From contig CAWDAD010000001.1 in NCBI GenBank assembly GCA_963800235.1, forward strand, positions 372,001 through 436,000: DNA of 64,000 bases, in the 5' to 3' direction. The notes under the pieces were generated by a model that saw nothing but the letters and a program-made list of their open reading frames with translations, made no database searches and was not told the DNA's origin. This document shows positions 62,317 through 64,000 of the stretch, one piece after another (the first letter of the stretch is position 1; each line of letters opens with the position of its first letter). This DNA comes from CAVVNP01 sp963800235. GTDB taxonomy: Bacteria > Actinomycetota > Acidimicrobiia > Acidimicrobiales > Iamiaceae. Both the position numbers and the translations under genes were made by a program.

Positions 62317-64000
62317 GCGCGTCCGCCGCCCCACCGGTCGATCCGGCGCGCACGGGCACCGGCCCCGGCGGCCGCCCGCGCCCCCGCCTCCGCCCGGGCT
62401 GGTGGCGCCGGCCCGCCCCCTACGCCGGCCTCGCCCTCCTCGCCTGGCTCCCCCTGTTCCGCAACAAGTGGGGGATCATCGGCGCCGACACCAAGGTGTA
62501 CCTGTACCTGGACCCCGGGCGGCTCATGCGGACGTCGCTCTCGATGTGGGACCCGAACGTCGGGATGGGCACGGTCACCCACCAGACCATCGGCTACCTC
62601 TTCCCGATGGGCCCCTACTACTGGGTGATGGAGCAGGTCGGCCTGCCCGACTGGGTGGCCCAACGGCTCTGGCTCGGCATCTGCCTGTTCGCCGCCGGCG
62701 CCGGCGTCGTCTACCTGCTGCGGACCCTGAGCTGGAAGGGCGCTGGGGTCGGCATCGCCGCCGTCGGCTACATGCTCAGCCCCTACTTCCTCGACTACGC
62801 GGCCAAGCACTCGGTCATCGCCCTCCCGTGGTCGGGGCTCCCCTGGCTGCTCGCCTTCACCATCCGCGCCATCCGCCACGGCGGGTGGCGCGACCCGGCC
62901 CTCTTCGCGCTCACCGTGCAGCTGGTGGGCGGGGTGAACGCCCCGTCGCTCGCCCTGGTGGGGGTCGCCTCGCTGCTCTGGATCCCGTACGCGGTCTGGG
63001 TGAACCGGGAGTGCACCTGGAAGCAGGCCGGGGGCGTGGTGTGGCGCATCGGGGCCATCACCACCATCACCTCGACCTGGTGGATGGCGGGCCTCTACGC
63101 CCAGAGCGCCTACGGCATCGCCATCCTCAAGTACACCGAGACGGCCCGGACCGTGGCCAACGCCAGCACCGCCACCGAGGTGCTGCGGGGTCTCGGCTAC
63201 TGGTTCTTCTACGGCACCGACAAGTACGGCAACTTCGTCGACATCGGCGGCGCCTACACCCAGCGGCTCTGGCTGATCGGGCTCAGCTTCCTCATCCCGG
63301 TCCTCGGCCTGGTCGGCGGGGTGGTCGCCCGGTTCCGCGAGCGGGCCTACTTCGTGGCCCTGGTGCTGGTCGGCACCATCCTGGCGGTGGGTGCCCACCC
63401 GTGGAGCAACCCGCCGCTCGGCGGTGCGCTGATCAAGGCGGTGGTGGCCCGCGACATCGGCCTCGCCATCCGCAGCCTGCCCCGGGCGGTGCCGCTGGTC
63501 GTGCTCGGGCTCTCGGTCCTGCTCGGGGCGCTCGTGACCGCCGTCCGACCCCGCCTGCCCGACCGGGCGGCCTTCGCCGGCATCGGGGTGATCGGCCTGC
63601 TGCTGCTCGCCAGCAACCCGCCGCTGTTCGACGGGGGCCTCCTGGCCGGCGGCCTCTCGCGCCCGAACGACATCCCCAGCTACTGGAAGCAGGACATCGC
63701 CTACCTCGACGCCCAGAGCCACGCCACCCGGGTGCTCGAGGTGCCGGGCTCGGACTTCGCGTCCTACCGGTGGGGCACGACCGTCGACCCCATCACCCCC
63801 GGGCTCATGGACCGCCCTTACGTCGCCCGCGAGCTGATCCCCTACGGCTCGCCCGCCTCCGCCGACGTCCTCAACGCCCTGGACGGCCAGATGCAGGAGG
63901 GCACCCTCTCCCCCACCGCCGTCGCGCCCATGGCCCGGTTCATGGGCGTGGGCGACATCAACGTGCGGTCCGACCTCACCTACGAGCGCTACGACCTGCC
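62313..64000 (+). CDS. aftD: AftD-like alpha-(1->3)-arabinofuranosyltransferase, truncated by window end
   Basis: At least 562 residues are present, without a stop. It matches the N-terminal GT-C part of AftD (DUF3367). GADTKVYLYLDPGRLMRTSLSMWD holds the catalytic-type Asp. Next come GTVTHQTIGYLFPMGPYYWVMEQVGLPDWVAQRLWLG, MLSPYFLDYAAKHS, PWSGLPWLLAF and GGVNAPSLALVGVASLLWIPY. Mycobacterial AftD is about 1400 aa and branches arabinan outside the membrane. The TTG start at 62313 overlaps the GT4 stop as TTGA. With the AftB-like gene it points to an arabinan-type polymer. Confidence 0.8.
   Translation, partial: MSASAAPPVDPARTGTGPGGRPRPRLRPGWWRRPAPYAGLALLAWLPLFRNKWGIIGADTKVYLYLDPGRLMRTSLSMWDPNVGMGTVTHQTIGYLFPMGPYYWVMEQVGLPDWVAQRLWLGICLFAAGAGVVYLLRTLSWKGAGVGIAAVGYMLSPYFLDYAAKHSVIALPWSGLPWLLAFTIRAIRHGGWRDPALFALTVQLVGGVNAPSLALVGVASLLWIPYAVWVNRECTWKQAGGVVWRIGAITTITSTWWMAGLYAQSAYGIAILKYTETARTVANASTATEVLRGLGYWFFYGTDKYGNFVDIGGAYTQRLWLIGLSFLIPVLGLVGGVVARFRERAYFVALVLVGTILAVGAHPWSNPPLGGALIKAVVARDIGLAIRSLPRAVPLVVLGLSVLLGALVTAVRPRLPDRAAFAGIGVIGLLLLASNPPLFDGGLLAGGLSRPNDIPSYWKQDIAYLDAQSHATRVLEVPGSDFASYRWGTTVDPITPGLMDRPYVARELIPYGSPASADVLNALDGQMQEGTLSPTAVAPMARFMGVGDINVRSDLTYERYDL

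Overview
The window is very GC-rich DNA with densely packed genes, typical of an actinobacterium. Four things support this: a mycothiol ligase (MshC), an F420-dependent NADP reductase, actinobacterial families such as DUF3151, DUF222/13E12-HNH and TIGR03085, and many genes that lack a Shine-Dalgarno but have a TANNNT -10 box 6-9 nt before the start codon. The mixture, with AftB/AftD-type glycosyltransferases and an Flp pilin, suggests an Acidimicrobiia-like lineage. That placement is inference; there is no rRNA in the window. I found no tRNA, rRNA, CRISPR array, prophage or insertion sequence.

Bases 1-26 kb are mostly core and redox metabolism. They hold mshC and an F420 reductase, two CNNM/CorC-type membrane proteins back to back with an orphan ABC ATPase, a small acyl-CoA dehydrogenase/flavin reductase group, and a gamma-glutamyl-amine catabolism group (glutamine-synthetase-like ligase, C26 hydrolase, GGCT-like protein, SDR, aldehyde dehydrogenase). 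Next come DUF3151, an orphan Flp pilin with an unusual leader, hydrolases, a second aldehyde dehydrogenase, a GDPD, a GlcD-type oxidase, an enoyl-CoA hydratase, a secreted lytic transglycosylase, an O-methyltransferase and a TPR protein.

Bases 26.4-32.6 kb are a five-gene peptide ABC importer operon (SBP, two permeases, two ATPases) in which the second permease and the first ATPase each carry a one-base frameshift. Bases 32.6-39.5 kb hold two AlkA-like DNA glycosylases, a DinB-fold protein, a cyclophilin, an acyl-CoA synthetase, a small zinc ribbon, and a DUF222-HNH nuclease whose promoter contains a LexA-type SOS box.

Bases 39.5-64 kb are one large surface-glycan locus: many GT-C integral-membrane glycosyltransferases (including AftB- and AftD-like enzymes and a 1448-residue fused protein), polyprenol-phosphate-mannose synthase, GT2 and GT4 enzymes, two acyltransferase-3 proteins, a UDP-galactopyranose-mutase-like flavoprotein, a Gfo/Idh/MocA oxidoreductase, a methyltransferase and a minimal Ser/Thr kinase. 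Lipid-linked sugars would be made on the cytoplasmic side and transferred by the GT-C enzymes outside, which suggests an arabinan/mannan-like wall polymer. Several one-base frameshifts in otherwise intact genes suggest residual sequencing errors in this assembly. I found no clearly new defence or mobile system. The most distinctive signals are the leaderless-promoter pattern, the SOS-controlled HNH gene, the repeat-disrupted mshC start, and the glycan locus with its embedded kinase and fused glycosyltransferase.
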